A DNA stretch of 64,000 nt from Pisolithus tinctorius (GCA_024663395.1 JANFAH010000015.1:744001-808000); one strand, 5' to 3'. Positions 42,632 through 55,100 are shown, counted from the stretch's first letter. The notes: generated from the sequence alone by a model not told the origin. Translations and numbers: made by a program.

Positions 42632-45600
42632 TAGGTAGCGGCTCCCAGGACTCTGCACAATCTGGGAGCTGTGTTGACTCCGGTTGTGCAAACTTGGAGG
42701 CTCGTCTCAACGCGTCCGCTCTTTCCAGTCTGAATTCTTTAACCCCCTATGTCACATTAGAAAACCCAGAAATACCTCGGCTTCGTACTTTAGTGGACTC
42801 CGGTTCCACTCACTGTTTTATAGATAATCACTTTGCTAATCAACAATCTTTTACCCCATACTCGGTCTCCCCAATCCGACTCCGGCTCTTCGATGGAACG
42901 TCCACCTTCACCATAACCCAAGCAGTAGATGTCAATATCCGCTTCGCGTCCGGCGATGTCACCCTGGTAACCCTGTATCTAGCCCCGTTGGATTCTGAGT
43001 GTAGAATAGTCCTTGGACATGACTGGCTCACCCGCTACAATCCGTTGATTGATTGGGTATTGGGCAGTCTAACATTCCGGACTCCTGCACAAGGAATGCC
43101 AACCCCATCGACACCCCCTGTAAGCCCGGTCTCCACTGGCCTTCCTGACCCCAGTCCAAGTGACCAACCCAGCCTCGTGCCATCTGTACCGGTCTCCGAC
43201 TCCCCGGCTCGCACCCCTCTGAAGGCCCCTCTGGTTTCCCTAATCAATGCAGCCACTTTTGTGCATGCCTGCAAACTAGAAGGGTCCGTCCAATTCCAAC
43301 TCCAGCTCTGTCCCTCGGACTCAGCTCAAGCCCGATCGGCCTCGGCTTCCCCTCCTCCGGCCTTACCCAATGTCCCGGAAGAGTACCATGACTTCGCTGA
43401 TGTATTCAGCAAGGCCAAGGCCTCGGCACTCCCACCACACCGGGAGTATGACCTGAAGATAGAGCTCGAAGAAGGAACAACCCTGCCCCTTGGCACCATC
43501 TACTCGCTGTCTCCGGTTGAGCCACAAGCTCTCCGGACCTTCATCGATGAAAACCTCACCACCGGATTCATTCGGCCTACTTCATCCCCTTATGCTGCAC
43601 CGGTCCTCTTTGTCAAGAAGAAGGACGGCTCCCTCCGGCTTTGTGTAGACTTCCGCAGCCTGAATAAAATCACTAAGAAGGACCGATACCCGCTACTGCT
43701 CATCTCCAACCTCTTGGACTCACCAAGCTGAGCCAAGATCTACACCAAGATTGATCTTCGGCATGCCTATCATCTTGTCCGGATTGCTCCGGGCGATGAA
43801 TGGAAGACCGCATTCCGGACTCAGTATGGATCTTACGAGTGGTTAGTGATGCCTTTCGGCCTCACCAATGCCCTGGCCACTTTCCAATGCTTCGTGAATA
43901 CCATTTTCGCGGACATGTTGGATGTCTGCGTAGTCGTCTATCTAGATGACATCTTGATCTATTCCAGAGATAAGGAGTCTCATAAGCAGCATGTCCGAGA
44001 AGTCCTCTGCCGGCTTCGGCTTCATGGCCTTTATGCGAAGCCAGAGAAATGCGAGTTCCACTCGGACTCGGTCGAATACCTCGGATTCCATCTTTCCCCC
44101 GACGGCCTCATGATGTCAAAGGAAAAGGTCCAGACCATCTGCGATTGGCCTGAGCCTCGCAAGGTCAAAGACATTCAGTCTTTCCTCGGCTTCGCAAACT
44201 TCTATCGCCAGTTCATTTTCAATTACTCGGACATCGTTGTACCACTGACTCGGCTTACCCACAAAGGGGCTCCTTGGAACTTCTCTGAGGAGTGCCGTCG
44301 GTTGTTCAACGACCTCAAGGCCGCCTTCACCACTGCGCCAGTCTTAACCCATTTCATCCCCAGAGTTCCCATCACCGTCGAGACCGATGCTTCGGACTAT
44401 GCCATCGCTGGCATCCTCTCTATCACTTGCGGCGACGGCCAAATACATCCGGTCGCTTTCTACTCCCGGACTCTGATGGCCCCAGAGCTGAACTATGATA
44501 CCCATGACAAGGAATTGCTTGCAATCTTCGAAGCATTCTGGACCTGGCGCCACTACCTTGAGGGCTCGGCCTCACTGGTCGACGTTGTTACCGATCACAA
44601 GAACCTCGAGTACTTCTCCACCTCCAAAGTACTCACCCGCCACCAAGCTCGCTGGTCAGAGTTCCTGTCTCAGTTCAACATGATCATTAGATTCAGGCCC
44701 GGTAAGCTCGGGGCTAAGCCTGATGCCCTAACTAGACGATGGGACGTCTACCCCAAAGAGGGGGATAGCAGCTATGCTCGAGTGAACCCGCAGAACCTGA
44801 GACCGGTCTTCACCCAAGAGCAACTAGCAGTCTCCCTTTGCGCCACATACCTCGAGTACCCGGTCTTACGAGCAGTCGCACTGATGGATGTAGAGAAACT
44901 TCACAATGACATCCTGACCACACTGCCGGACGACCCAGTCTCACAAATCCGCCTGTCCGACATGTCTGATCCCCGGTGGTCAGTAGATGATACCGGCTTC
45001 CTTCGGCTTGATGGAAGAATCTACGTGCCGGACTCAAATGATCTCCGTCTTAGGGTCTTGCGGCTTAAGCATGACCACCCTCTGTCCGGCCACTTCGGCC
45101 AAAACCGAACCCTAGAACTCATTCGCTGTGAATACACCTGGCCCGGCCTCAGGACCTTCGTCAAGGACTATGTCCGGTCTTGCACGGCCTGCGCTCGGGC
45201 TAAGGTTCCCTGCCATCGGCCTTACGGCCTCCTCAAGCAACTCCCGGTGCCGGAGAAGCTGTGGAACTCCATCTCTATGGATTTCATCGAGCAGCTTCCA
45301 GCCTCAACCGGCTTCACGTCCATCCTCGTTGTAGTTGACCGGCTTTCCAAGCAGGCCATATTCATCCCAACCCACGACACTATCACAGCCCCAGAACTCG
45401 CCAAACTATTCCTACTCCATGTCTTTTCGAAGCACGGAGTACCGGCCCATGTAACCTCAGACCGAGGCTCGGAGTTTGTCTCCCACTTCTTCCGGTCACT
45501 CGGTAAGGCCCTAGATATGCGCCTACATTTCACCTCGGGCTACCACCCCGAAGGTGATGGCCAGACCGAGCAGACTAACCAAACTCTTGAGCAATACCTC

Positions 45601-46350
45601 CGAGTATACTGCAACTACCAGCAGGATAATTGGGCCGACCTACTACCTTTGGCCAAGTTCACTTACAACAACACCCCTAGCGCTACTACCGGTGTTTCAC
45701 CCTTCTTCGCCAATAAGGGCTATCACCCTAACATCTCGGTGTACCCAGAGCGCGACCTCACCTCCGCTCGGGCTCGTGACTATGCAGTCGACTTAGACTC
45801 ACTGCATCAATACCTACAGGAAGAAATGACCTTAGCACAGCAGCGCTACCAAGGACCGGCCGATGCTAAACGCATGCCGGCTCTGGACTTCAAAGTCGGC
45901 GACCAAGTATATGTCAAAGCCAAGTACTTCCGGTCTACCCGGCCTTCCAAGAAGCTCTCGGAGAAAAACCTTGGGCTGTATCTGGTCATAGCTCAGGCCG
46001 GTACCCACTCTTTCACACTGCGCCTGCCGGACTCAATGCGCGCGGTGCACCCGGTCTTCCATGTTTCCCAACTCGAGCCGGCCATCCCTAACACCATCCC
46101 GAACCAGACTCAACCACCACCCCCACCAGTCGAAGTTGATGGCAAACTAGAGTTCGAGGTAGCAGAAATCCTCGACTCCAAGGTCGACCGACGACGCCAG
46201 TGTTGGTTACAGTACTTAGTCCGGTGGTCCGGCTATGAAGGGACCGATGAAGAGACCACTTGGGTACTAGCTACAGAGCTAGACAATGCCTCTGAACTCG
46301 TGCAAGAGTTTCATTCTCGCTATCCTAATAAACCCAGCCCCTTCCAATGA
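42632..46350 (+). pseudogene. pol: pol of element B (one TGA)
   Basis: Protease [12 protein letters not shown] is intact in its DSG motif. [17 protein letters not shown] and YLDDILIYS. One stop, TGA at 43729-43731, stands where element E has CGA (SRAKIY). RNase H VETDASDYAIAG. Integrase with YVRSCTACARAK, SMDFIEQLPAS, SDRGSEF and GQTEQTNQ. Chromodomain QYLVRWSGYEGTDEETTWV, ending at TGA 46348. A one-base change separates this from an open pol, so the copy is young. It converges with the antisense gene, about 180 bp between stops. Confidence 0.92.
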
Positions 46351-46953
46351 GCACCGGTTTCAACCGGCCTCAGTTTTCTGTTCTGTTTTCTACCGGTATC
46401 TAGTTTTCTTGATCTCTTACTTACTTTGTTTTCTCTTTCTTGTCTTCTCTTACTGCTGTACTATAGAGGACCGGACGCCGGACACATGACATTTGCAGAG
46501 GAAGGAACTACAAGACCTACGCTACAAGCTACTCGGCCTCAGCCATGGTCTCGTCCTCCCCTTTGTCCTCCCCCTCGGACTCCTCCTCCTCCTCGCCATG
46601 GGCCTTCAGCCAGTCGGCCTCCTTGCGCAGCTCGTCGGAGTCGAGCTCAGACAAGCCCGAGTCTGAGGGAGACACCGCCATCCCGAAGCCGTAGGACTCG
46701 TCGAGCATCGCCTCAAGCGCATCGGCGATCCTGCCAGAGTTCTCGGCCACGGTCTCATGGGCTTCGAAGAGACCCGCCAGGTTGTTCGTGATAAGTCCCG
46801 CGATGTCGATCAAGCGCTCGAGCTTGTCTTCCAAGCCCGAGAATGCTGTCGCACCAGGCCCCCTCGGTCTGCTCCCACCGGCCTCGTCTTCATTGACGTC
46901 CAGCACCTCCAGCGGCTTCTCAACAGCCTTCGCCTTCTTCTTGCTAGGCCCGG

Positions 46954-47306
46954 TGTAGGAAATTAGATTTAAGAGATGGGTTGAGAGGAAGGGTGAAATC
47001 TGATGGGAGAGAGTAGGCCAAAAGGGGCTTCTAGAGCCTGGGACTGGATCCTGATAGTCGTCTGAAGGCTTCTGAGGCTGACTGGGTGCAGGGAAACGAC
47101 CTGCTCGAACTCGTCTCTCGTCTGTGGTAACTCGTCTATTGTTTTTCAAAAAAAACTAACTACATCCAGTACTAGGTAGTGCTGACTAAGCAACCAAAAT
47201 GCGAAATTCTAAGTACCACTAGCAGAAAAAAAACACCTAGAATCAAAACTAAATAAAATGAACAAAATAAAACAATTCCCCTAGTAGGGAAATTACATTC
47301 CCTACA
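46954..47306 (-). repeat. 3' LTR of element D
   Basis: 353 bp; starts TGTAGGGAAT on the minus strand. Confidence 0.9.
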
Positions 47307-47326
47307 TCCCAGGGGTACTTGAGATA

Positions 47327-47344
47327 TTGACTGTCCCCAGTCAA
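47327..47344 (-). other. Terminal hairpin of element D
   Basis: TTGACTGTCCCCAGTCAA: 7-bp stem, loop TCCC, just inside the 3' LTR, like 6094-6113 in C. Confidence 0.6.
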
Positions 47345-47629
47345 CTCGAAGGCGGCTCGACTATACAAGAATCCGAAGCCACGAGGGAGGGGGGCAAGAC
47401 AATGCCTCATCGAAGAAAAACGGTTGCTTGAAATGGCATGAAACAAGACACGATGGTAGAAGGGAATGCGACGAGCACAGCGCAAAATGAACAGAGAGAA
47501 TCCACGTGCCCGATCCTGAGATATCCACAAATCTGCCTAAAAGTACCCTCACCCACCAAAAGCTGAATGTAGCCACGAGTTCTGCAGCGACGACAATGGA
47601 AAAGGCACCATTCTGAAGCTGTTGAACAG

Positions 47630-48320
47630 TAGCATCAGGATCCCGAAAAGCGAGAGATCCGGTGGAGAAACGGGCGAGATACTCAAAGAGTCGTCCGAAA
47701 GTGTCTCTAACCACAAAAATGAGCATATCTCAACGATGTCTGCGCGGAATTTGACAAAAGAGGCGTCCCCGGAAAGGGCTACACGAGGGGAACGGACTGC
47801 CAGAAAAGCGAGAGGAACGGTGCTCGAGTGCGCAAGATACGATGAGAGGACTTCGAGGGTGGGGAGAAGGGCTTGACTTGCACGACAACGGCTGGGACGA
47901 TCAACACGAAACTCCAGGAGACGGTAGAGGATTTGCAGACGAACATGGAGAACGAGGAAACACGCCGATTGGACCAGCCGATCCCGAGTTATACGCGAAA
48001 CTGGCTCGAAGCCCTCTGGATACGAAAATGCTGATATCTCGACAACGGTTGCGCGGAATTTTACAAAGCAGGTGTCCCCAGGAAGGGTTCAGCGAGAGAG
48101 ATGAACGACCCGAAAAGCGAGAGGAACGGCGCAGAACTGCGCAAGCTACTGCAGCATGACCTCGAGCATGGGCCTTCGCACAAAAATGCGAATACCTCCT
48201 GAACGGCTGAGCGCATGCAAGCGAGCTTGGTACCAATAGACAGCTGACGTCGAGTAGTACGATCCTTCCAAAAAGCGAGAGGCACGGCACGATAACGAGC
48301 AAGATACGCGCTCAGTACGA
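47630..48320 (-). repeat. Degenerate tandem repeat, about 157-bp period, in element D
   Basis: The motif AAAAGCGAGAG followed by CGG and GCAAGATAC-like sequence recurs near 47645, 47802, 48112 and 48274, with a weaker copy near 47955. ATATCTC and GCGCGGAATTT are also repeated. Non-coding, between gag stop and 3' LTR. Confidence 0.6.
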
Positions 48321-48495
48321 GGGAGGTAGCACTTGTCTTGATGAGCGACGAGCAGTGTCAACAGTGATTTCGTCAATGGCATGCCTTGTTAGGACTGTAT
48401 CTGCAGATGGGAGGCATCGCATAGAGTGCGGGAAGGTGCTAGGTGCAATGCGAAATGGCGTTCTGCGGGGAACTCGAGCCTGGGGGGTAAAACAC

Positions 48496-48530
48496 AAAAG
48501 AAAAGAAAAGAAAAGAAAAGAAAAGAAAAG
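48496..48530. repeat. (AAAAG)7 microsatellite
   Basis: Seven perfect AAAAG units in the 3' part of element D. Confidence 0.95.
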
Positions 48531-48608
48531 CTAAACATGTATAATGTACCAAAAACTCCACATTACGACATAGGTAGATCCATATTAGATATCGTGCGAC
48601 ACGCAGCG

Positions 48609-49985
48609 TCAGTGCGCTCTTCGAGAGCGCCGGGGCGTGTGACTGCGGCTGCGCGACTGCTTCGGCTTGGAACGGACATATGAATCTGCCTTCCTTGAAC
48701 ATGAACGAGAGCACGAGCGTGAGGACGACGATGACGAGGAAGAAGGGGGTGAGCTATTGGTCGAATATGAATATGAGCGCCTTCGAGTGTGATGCTGTAT
48801 CAAGCTGCGGGCATATGACTGGACTGGTATGAATTCATCTTTTGAATGTATGTACGAACCCTTTCGAGTCTGCGAGTGTGAACATGAATGACGACGTGAG
48901 GGCGATTCGCCCTGAGTATGTGGCCACCTCGACTGTGGCTGCGCGTGCGGTGAGCTACGAGAGCACTCAGCTGACGAGCGACGAGACTGAATGGCTGGTG
49001 GGTCGGGTACCACCGGCTCGAGCTGGATAGTAGGCAGGGACTGAGGATACATGATGCTCGTCTGAGCGGGTACACGCACCGGTGTGTCGAACACACTTCG
49101 AGAGGGTGCGGCTGTGGGTGAAAGCGAGCGAGTGGGCGATGAGCCCGTACGAGCCTCGAGCTGGCTTGTCAACGAAGACCAGTTGTCGAGACGGTCTCGC
49201 AGAGTTCGTCCGGCAACTTCACACGGGATTTCCTGACCGGTAGGTAGAACAACACGGCTGTTGACAAGTAGACACTTTCCTGAAGCTAAATACGACTTGA
49301 ATGAATGGCAACCTGCCCGAATATGGCCTGAAAGTCCACAGAAGAAGCAGAACGAGTACGAACGGCGGGGAGAGCGATTGTCTGAGTCGCGTGATGGCTG
49401 CGCGCGTGAACTGTCGACCTTGCTGCTCTTCCAGAGGCCGCTGCTCGACCTCAGGACCTCCTTAGCTGTAGACATTAGACTGAGCACAGAATACTCTGAT
49501 GCGGGGTGGTGTTCGAGCACCTCTCGCCTGAACTCTGGAGGGAACCCATACTTGAACATACTGGCTAGGTGGGGCAACGGACCCAGCAGGTTCTCGAGAG
49601 ATAACGAAATTCGACGGAAATTGCGATAATACTGCCCTAGGGATGACATTGAGATGACATCTGAACTCGCAAATCCAACCTTTAGGCCGGCAAGCTCGTC
49701 AGCATGACTTCGACTTGTTTTGTCCAATTCCGGGTACTGCTGAGAGATTTCTGAGGTAAAACGAGCCCAATCTCCTTTGCTACTACTGACGAAGTGGGAC
49801 CAGAGGTCCGCTGACTCGAAAGGTGCATACTTGAGAGCAAATCTGATTCGCTCGGGCCCGTCTGAGAGTCCGAATCCATCACAGAAGTCGATTATGTCAT
49901 CGAAATAACTTCGAAGGTCCTCGGGGCGCCCAGAGAAGCTCGGTGCTTCGGGTGAGCCTCGGCACGGAATTTTAAGGCTGAACAT
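48609..49985 (-). CDS. gag: gag of element D (458 aa, intact)
   Basis: ATG at 49985 (MFSLKIPCRGSPEAPSF, the usual start of this Gag type), capsid region (YFDDIIDFCDGFGLSDGPER, FALKYAPFESADLW), CCHC zinc knuckle CFFCGLSGHIRAGC around residue 210-225, then a long Ser/Pro/Arg-rich tail with many RS and SR pairs (SRSCSRSCSRKADSYVRSK). It should form particles and bind RNA; the RS-rich tail could aid RNA binding or nuclear entry. No protease or pol follows the stop. No frameshift or stop inside, so it appears functional. Confidence 0.88.
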   Translation of the reverse strand: MFSLKIPCRGSPEAPSFSGRPEDLRSYFDDIIDFCDGFGLSDGPERIRFALKYAPFESADLWSHFVSSSKGDWARFTSEISQQYPELDKTSRSHADELAGLKVGFASSDVISMSSLGQYYRNFRRISLSLENLLGPLPHLASMFKYGFPPEFRREVLEHHPASEYSVLSLMSTAKEVLRSSSGLWKSSKVDSSRAQPSRDSDNRSPRRSYSFCFFCGLSGHIRAGCHSFKSYLASGKCLLVNSRVVLPTGQEIPCEVAGRTLRDRLDNWSSLTSQLEARTGSSPTRSLSPTAAPSRSVFDTPVRVPAQTSIMYPQSLPTIQLEPVVPDPPAIQSRRSSAECSRSSPHAQPQSRWPHTQGESPSRRHSCSHSQTRKGSYIHSKDEFIPVQSYARSLIQHHTRRRSYSYSTNSSPPSSSSSSSSRSCSRSCSRKADSYVRSKPKQSRSRSHTPRRSRRAH

Positions 49986-50190
49986 GACTTTGGGAGTTTA
50001 TATGAGTGTGAATAGTTGATATGCGAATGCGCGCGAGCGAGAAAACACGAATATGCGACTAATGCGAGTGTGAAAGCGAGACTGAGAGGTGAAACTGCTA
50101 AACTGAGCCTGAAAAATGCGAAAATGAAGCCGGAAACTGTGAAAACAAATCTGAGAAGGTTGGGGAGGAGTGCCAGGCTAAGACAGAAGC

Positions 50191-50208
50191 CCCTCGTGGT
50201 GGGCTCCA
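50191..50208 (-). other. tRNA-type primer binding site of element D
   Basis: TGGAGCCCACCACGAGGG, 2 nt inside the 5' LTR; one base differs from element C. Confidence 0.7.
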
Positions 50209-50210
50209 GT

Positions 50211-50559
50211 TGTAGGAAATTGAGAATAAATGAGATAGTGAGGGGTAGGGTGAAATCTGAGGGGAGAGAGTAAGCCAAAAGGGGCTTCTATAGCCTGGGA
50301 CTGGATCCTGGAGGACGTCTGAGGGCTTCTATGGCTGTCTGGGTGCAGGGAAACGACCTGCTCGAACTCGTCTCTCGTCTGTGGTAGCTCGTCTATTATT
50401 GCTAAAGGAAAAAACCATACACAAGTAGCACTACTGCTGACTAAGCAACCAAAATGCGAAATTCTAAGTACCACTAGCAGAAAAAACACCTAGAATCAAA
50501 ACTAAATAAAATGAACAAAATAAAACAATTCCCCTAGTAGGGAAATTACATTCCCTACA
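50211..50559 (-). repeat. 5' LTR of element D
   Basis: 349 bp, ends TTTCCTACA on the minus strand, adjoining the CCGG duplication on the other side. Confidence 0.9.
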
Positions 50560-51307
50560 CCGGGCTCGGGCGTTTCGTCGTCCACCTTCCTCTTCTTCCC
50601 CTTGTCGGCTTTGAGAGCGGCCTTAGGACCAGCCTCGGCATCCTTCCCATCCCCAGGCCACCGGCACTTTCCTTTGGACAGGTTGCACCGTATACAGGCG
50701 ACCCGCTTCTTGTTGCCATCCACGAGGAACTTGCAGACAGTGTTCGCCCGGGTGCAGCGGGTACAACTGAGAACGTTGCTAAGAGGGATACGCACAGGTT
50801 TGGAAAGATACTCACCCGGGGTCCATAACCACCTTCTTCACCTCCCCCCCGGCCTCATCACCCTTGTCGGCCTCAGCCTTGCACTTTCGCTCGGCCTCCT
50901 TCTCCTCCTCGGCTCTGCGCTTCTTCTCCTCGGCCTCCCTCTCTGCTTTCTCGGCCTTGGCCTTCTCCCTCGCCACCCTCTCAGCCTCGAGTCGAGCCTG
51001 CTCCTCCTGCCGGGCTTGCTCAGCAGCCTTGCGCCTCTTCCTCTCCTTCGATTTGGCCTTCATTACCTCTTCCTCATCATCGGTGTCATACCTAATCTCG
51101 TCATCGGGTACTTGGGTCCAGTCGATGATGGCCCGGCCCTTGTTGTTGCTGTCGGCGGCGACAATCAGTCTCGATTCGGACATGATGGTTAGGATGAGAA
51201 AGAAAGACACAAAGGGCTTAGCGAGCCACAAGTATCATTTTTTCAAACTCAGCTGATTTTCGGACTCAGCCCACCATCCTCGCAGGGGTCTCATGGGTTC
51301 GACCCCT

Positions 51308-51320
51308 AAGAGGGGGATAC
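51308..51320 (+). other. Polypurine tract of element B
   Basis: AAGAGGGGGATAC immediately before the 3' LTR. Confidence 0.8.
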
Positions 51321-51845
51321 TGTCATAGCCATGTCTCGACCCCAGCTGGACTCGGCCTCGTGCTCACTCAGTCCGGCCTTGGCCTCGCCAATCCCGTATC
51401 TCCAGTTGGTCTAGCGCGGTAGACACTGCTTTGCAGTGTCTGTCATTTCGGTTGAATCCTGCCCAGTCGTGTCCCTGGTCCACCCTGTCCCGGTCTCCGT
51501 CGTCTTTGTCATATCTTACTAATACTTGCCTTACCAATCATCTTAGCAATCCTTGCGAGACTGGCATTACCGGTCTCCGTACTATGGTTACTTCTGGTAT
51601 ATAAACTCGTAGATACTCGGCCTGTACTCCTTAGTCTGAAATCAACTAAGTTACCTCTGATAACCTCGTCTCGGCCTCGGACTCGGACTGAGACTCACGC
51701 AAGGGAATAGCGCTGTATCCTCAGTCGCTAAGTCCAACCAGTCCACCCACCTGTACCTTCGTCTTTACCCCTGACTCCGACCCCTCGGCCTCGCGCCCAC
51801 TTTGGTCTCCGGTCCGGTCTCAACCCAGACACCCTGTACTTGACA
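51321..51845 (+). repeat. 3' LTR of element B
   Basis: 525 bp, followed by the duplication TCTAC. Confidence 0.93.
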
Positions 51846-52126
51846 TCTACCCCAACTCATGAAACCATCCTCCTGGTCCATCTGGGCCAAATCCCCATAA
51901 ATATTGGTGCCCACTACAGTAATGTCATCACCTTGTTTACAAGGTCACTGCACCCCAAAAATTGAGATGCTTTTTTCAACATCTGCACATATGTCCCAAC
52001 AACAAGTCTGCATGGCAAATCCCACCAGCCACATAACCTTGCAGTCAGCATTGGTGATTGCAAGGCAAGCTGATGGCTGATGACAGACATTATGTATCAT
52101 AGTAGTTTAGTGTATGGTGCACATCA

Positions 52127-55100
52127 TCATGTCTGACCATGTAAACATTTGTATACAGCTCCTGACACCTTCATCATTTGCCACCACTGCTTCATCCTAT
52201 CATCCATTTTATCCAAATGCTTATCTTTGTTCCTTAAATATTCACTGGGATGCTGCATGAAGAGCTGCACATCAAAGTCTCTTAAAAGCTGAATCATGTC
52301 ATGCCCCCAGCTCCTTGACAAAGCAACATATGCATTGAATGGTGTCAATTGACCACCAGGTGGCATGCCAATGTCCACAATGCAGTGCTCTAGTGTTTGT
52401 ACCTGCAGATGATAGTCCATGAATGCATATGCTACTGTTATTGGCAATTGCACATGGATTATTGTGGTCTGCTTGCCACCTGCAGATGAGACCATGAATG
52501 TTCTACAGATAGGTGTCACCAGCAGCACACCAGTGGGGAGACCTGGCAGTGCATTTACTTTCATGCAGTTCATCTCCACCAGCACATAAACTGGTGGGTA
52601 TTCCAGCTGAATGACATTATTTGTTGATCTCTTCAGACTTTCCCTCAAGTCCAGCACAATATTGACCACACAGCTGTGCACCATTGGCAATGTCTAGATC
52701 AGTGGCAACATTGAATGTTACCATCACATACATGCCAATTGCAAGCACCACCTCATCTGACAGCCCTCCTCATTCCTGGCAATTGTGTCCACATCCACTT
52801 TTTGGATTTGCAGCCACCACAAATTTCTCAGGCAAGGTGAGTGCATGACCACCTATAGTGTCCAGAGCTGGACAGCTGATAAGTGATATATTCTCCATAT
52901 TTGTCTGTTGTAGGAATAGGTAATCGATGGTACCTAGAAATGGTAATTAGTCAGTAATGGGCAAGATTTGTGCTCGACCCAAAAGGGAGGTTCTCTCTGG
53001 AGAAAAGAAGTGTAGTAAAATGTGAAAAATGCGAACTAAAAAAGGAATACTTAGCTCTGCCTGTCCAATACTTTCTGCCAGTCCTCCTGGCACTTTGGGT
53101 ACTCCCCAAAGTAATAAATCTAACCTTGAAAACTCACCAAAATGCGAGACTATATCACCCTACTACTGAGGGTCTCTGACATGAACTGCTTCTGGTAAAC
53201 TGAACTTGTGTGAACACAGCATGTGTGCTTAGTCAGCAATGCGGCCACTCGCCACTAAGTCCAGTGGTACAAACATGAAAACAAAAGCAAGAAATAAAAC
53301 AAGTTCCCCAACCCCTAAACTCCTGACCAAGATGAATTCTCCTAGGGAACTCAAACTTGTTCCCTACACCATTCGTAAGCAGTCATTGAATTCCACTGCA
53401 TATGCACAGCATGATGTGGGGTCACCAACATGGCATCTTTCCAAGGCAATGAATGGAAGTCAGTAGGTGGACATGTAGCATTGTCCAACACCAGTCCACA
53501 AAGCATGTTGATGTGATGTTCACTGCAGCTGCCATTGCAAACATGCTGCAACAGACCGAGCCACTTGGGATCAGTCACTCTCACCTGAGTCTTCAGCTGT
53601 ACCATGACATTGAACTGTTTGTAAATGCAGTGACCCAGAAGTTCATCCTTGGTATCTTTTTCCACATTGCATGGCCAGAATAAAGGTGCTGATGCTTTTG
53701 TAGCCACCAGAGGGAATTGATGAACATCTCCAACAAGGATAATGTTGAGGCCACCAAACAGAAGGTCTGCCAAGTTGTCATCAGCACCAGTGCATGTGCA
53801 GGAAATGATGTTGGAGAGTTTGGCCAAGAAGGGTCAAGAGACCATGGACATCTTGTCAATGATAAGATAGTGTTTTCCTGCCAGTAATCCTCCAGTGATT
53901 TCAGCATCTGCACTGATTGTCTCCCTCCATTCAGTGGTATCATGCCTGAGACACTGACATTAGTGATTGGAGAGGACATATATGAGATCACCACCTCAGG
54001 TGAGCAACAGTATCTATGTTGTGTAAAGTCTTGCCATTGATGACTGATGCTGCAATGCCTGTGTACACAGCCTTGACAAGCATACCTCCAATACCAAGGT
54101 GAAAGAAATTATCTGTGATCGTCTGAATTGTCTTTGACTTTCCAACTCCTCCTTCACCTGGTATGATCATGTGCAGTTGATCAGGACACCTCCTGGCCAC
54201 AAACTGCTGTAAGTGCCATTCAATGATATTGTAGGCATGCTGCTGATCCACCAATAAGTCCTCCACATTACTAGGTTTAAGAGTGTGCTCCTCAGTCACC
54301 AATTGTGCAAGCATGTAGGTGCTACCCATTTCATTGTTTGTGATGGCATCATTACCGATCACATCACCATGGTCCATTTCTTCATCTGTGATCTGCAAAT
54401 TGAGGCACTCGCTGTTCCCCACACTCTCAACCATGGCTTGCATGGCCATCTTCCATTGTTCAAGTTGAAGGTGCTTGTTTCCTATTGTGAGGCAGTAACA
54501 ATATGACTCTGTTGACTGTGTTGTGCCTTTAGCACAGAAGATTCCACACTGCTGTGCTATGGAAATAGCTTCTCTAGCATGTGCCTGTTCTTGAGGAGAT
54601 AGTTGGTCATGTTTGAACATCACCAGATCCGCCTCTGACAGAGTCACTGTCCAGTCATCAGATCCCATTGCATGCTTGGATGCATTGTTGAGAGGCTCAG
54701 CCATTTGACAATCTTGTGCCTGTGCCATGTGTTATGGTGTCTCACCATCCACTGTTGCATTCTCACATGCCATTTTGGAATTGTAGTAGCATTGCAAACC
54801 AGCCAAGACATGCCTCACCCACAGAGTACTTGACACCTCCATGAGATCAAATGTGGCAGACCATTCCTTGCCATCGCTCTGCAAATCCTGTGGTGATCAC
54901 CATAGCTTCAACAAGGCCAATGTACAAGTGCAGTAAAAATCATATGTCCTGCTGTCATCCTGGTCCTTTGGCCTGACAAACTCCTCGATGTGTTTTGGCT
55001 TTTGGGTGGCCATCTTGGTATGTAGAGCACATGTCTGCAGGTTGACCCCTTGTGGCAGATGTTTGACCCATCTCCTTGGCTTCTGGTGTGTATTGTTCCT

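Larger units (their letters stand above)
40911..42634 (+). pseudogene. gag: gag of element B (deletion and LTR insertion)
   Basis: Starts ATG 40911 (MATKTRFQPPRGRS), with an acidic DDDN-rich region and the capsid part beginning TFNGTDPKKLRAFFIQCELN. About 20 bp are missing at 41452 relative to A and E, shifting the frame. The capsid then resumes (FAQSYLKGMALEWF, RVGKPRTLHELRHLAQEID). A solo D LTR (41970-42317) splits the Lys/Asn/Ser-rich linker. The CCHC knuckle CMFCGGSSHFADKC follows, and TAG at 42632-42634 directly follows the slippery run. Confidence 0.88.
46954..50559 (-). mobile_element. Element D: gag-only LTR retrotransposon (TR-GAG type)
   Basis: LTRs 50211-50559 (5') and 46954-47306 (3'), about 350 bp, flanked by a perfect CCGG duplication (46950-46953 and 50560-50563). 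Internal region 2.9 kb with PBS, one intact gag, a repeat-rich 3' part and a terminal hairpin; no protease, RT or integrase. LTR ends, PBS (TGGAGCCCACCACGAGGG) and hairpin (loop TCCC) match element C closely, suggesting mobilisation by C-type enzymes. The intact gag and closely similar LTRs argue for recent activity. Confidence 0.88.
46529..51183 (-). pseudogene. Antisense Zn(II)2Cys6 gene of element B, split by element D
   Basis: Exon 1 51183-50816: MSESRLIVAADSNNKGR, an acidic DTDDEEE stretch and a long Lys/Glu/Ala/Arg coiled coil. Intron 50815-50767 (49 nt, GTGAGT...CAG). Exon 2 from 50766: CTRCTRANTVC and CIRCNLSKGKC, spaced CX2CX6CX12CX2CX6C, then a KKRK-type basic stretch. Element D lies at 46954-50559 between CCGG copies; the parts without it sum to 332 codons in one frame. 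The remainder (46949-46529) has a helical region (FSGLEDKLERLIDIAGLI) and an acidic C-terminus. Probably nuclear DNA-binding; disabled by D. Confidence 0.8.
40348..51845 (+). mobile_element. Element B: complete chromodomain Ty3/gypsy retrotransposon with nested D insertions
   Basis: 525-bp LTRs (40348-40872 and 51321-51845) flanked by a perfect 5-bp duplication TCTAC (40343-40347 and 51846-51850). Same order as A: self-priming site, gag, pol, antisense zinc-cluster gene, polypurine tract, LTR. Contains a solo D LTR (41970-42317) in gag and the full element D (46954-50559) in the antisense gene. The LTRs differ mainly by C/T and G/A changes. A short gag deletion and one TGA in pol disable it. 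Confidence 0.94.
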
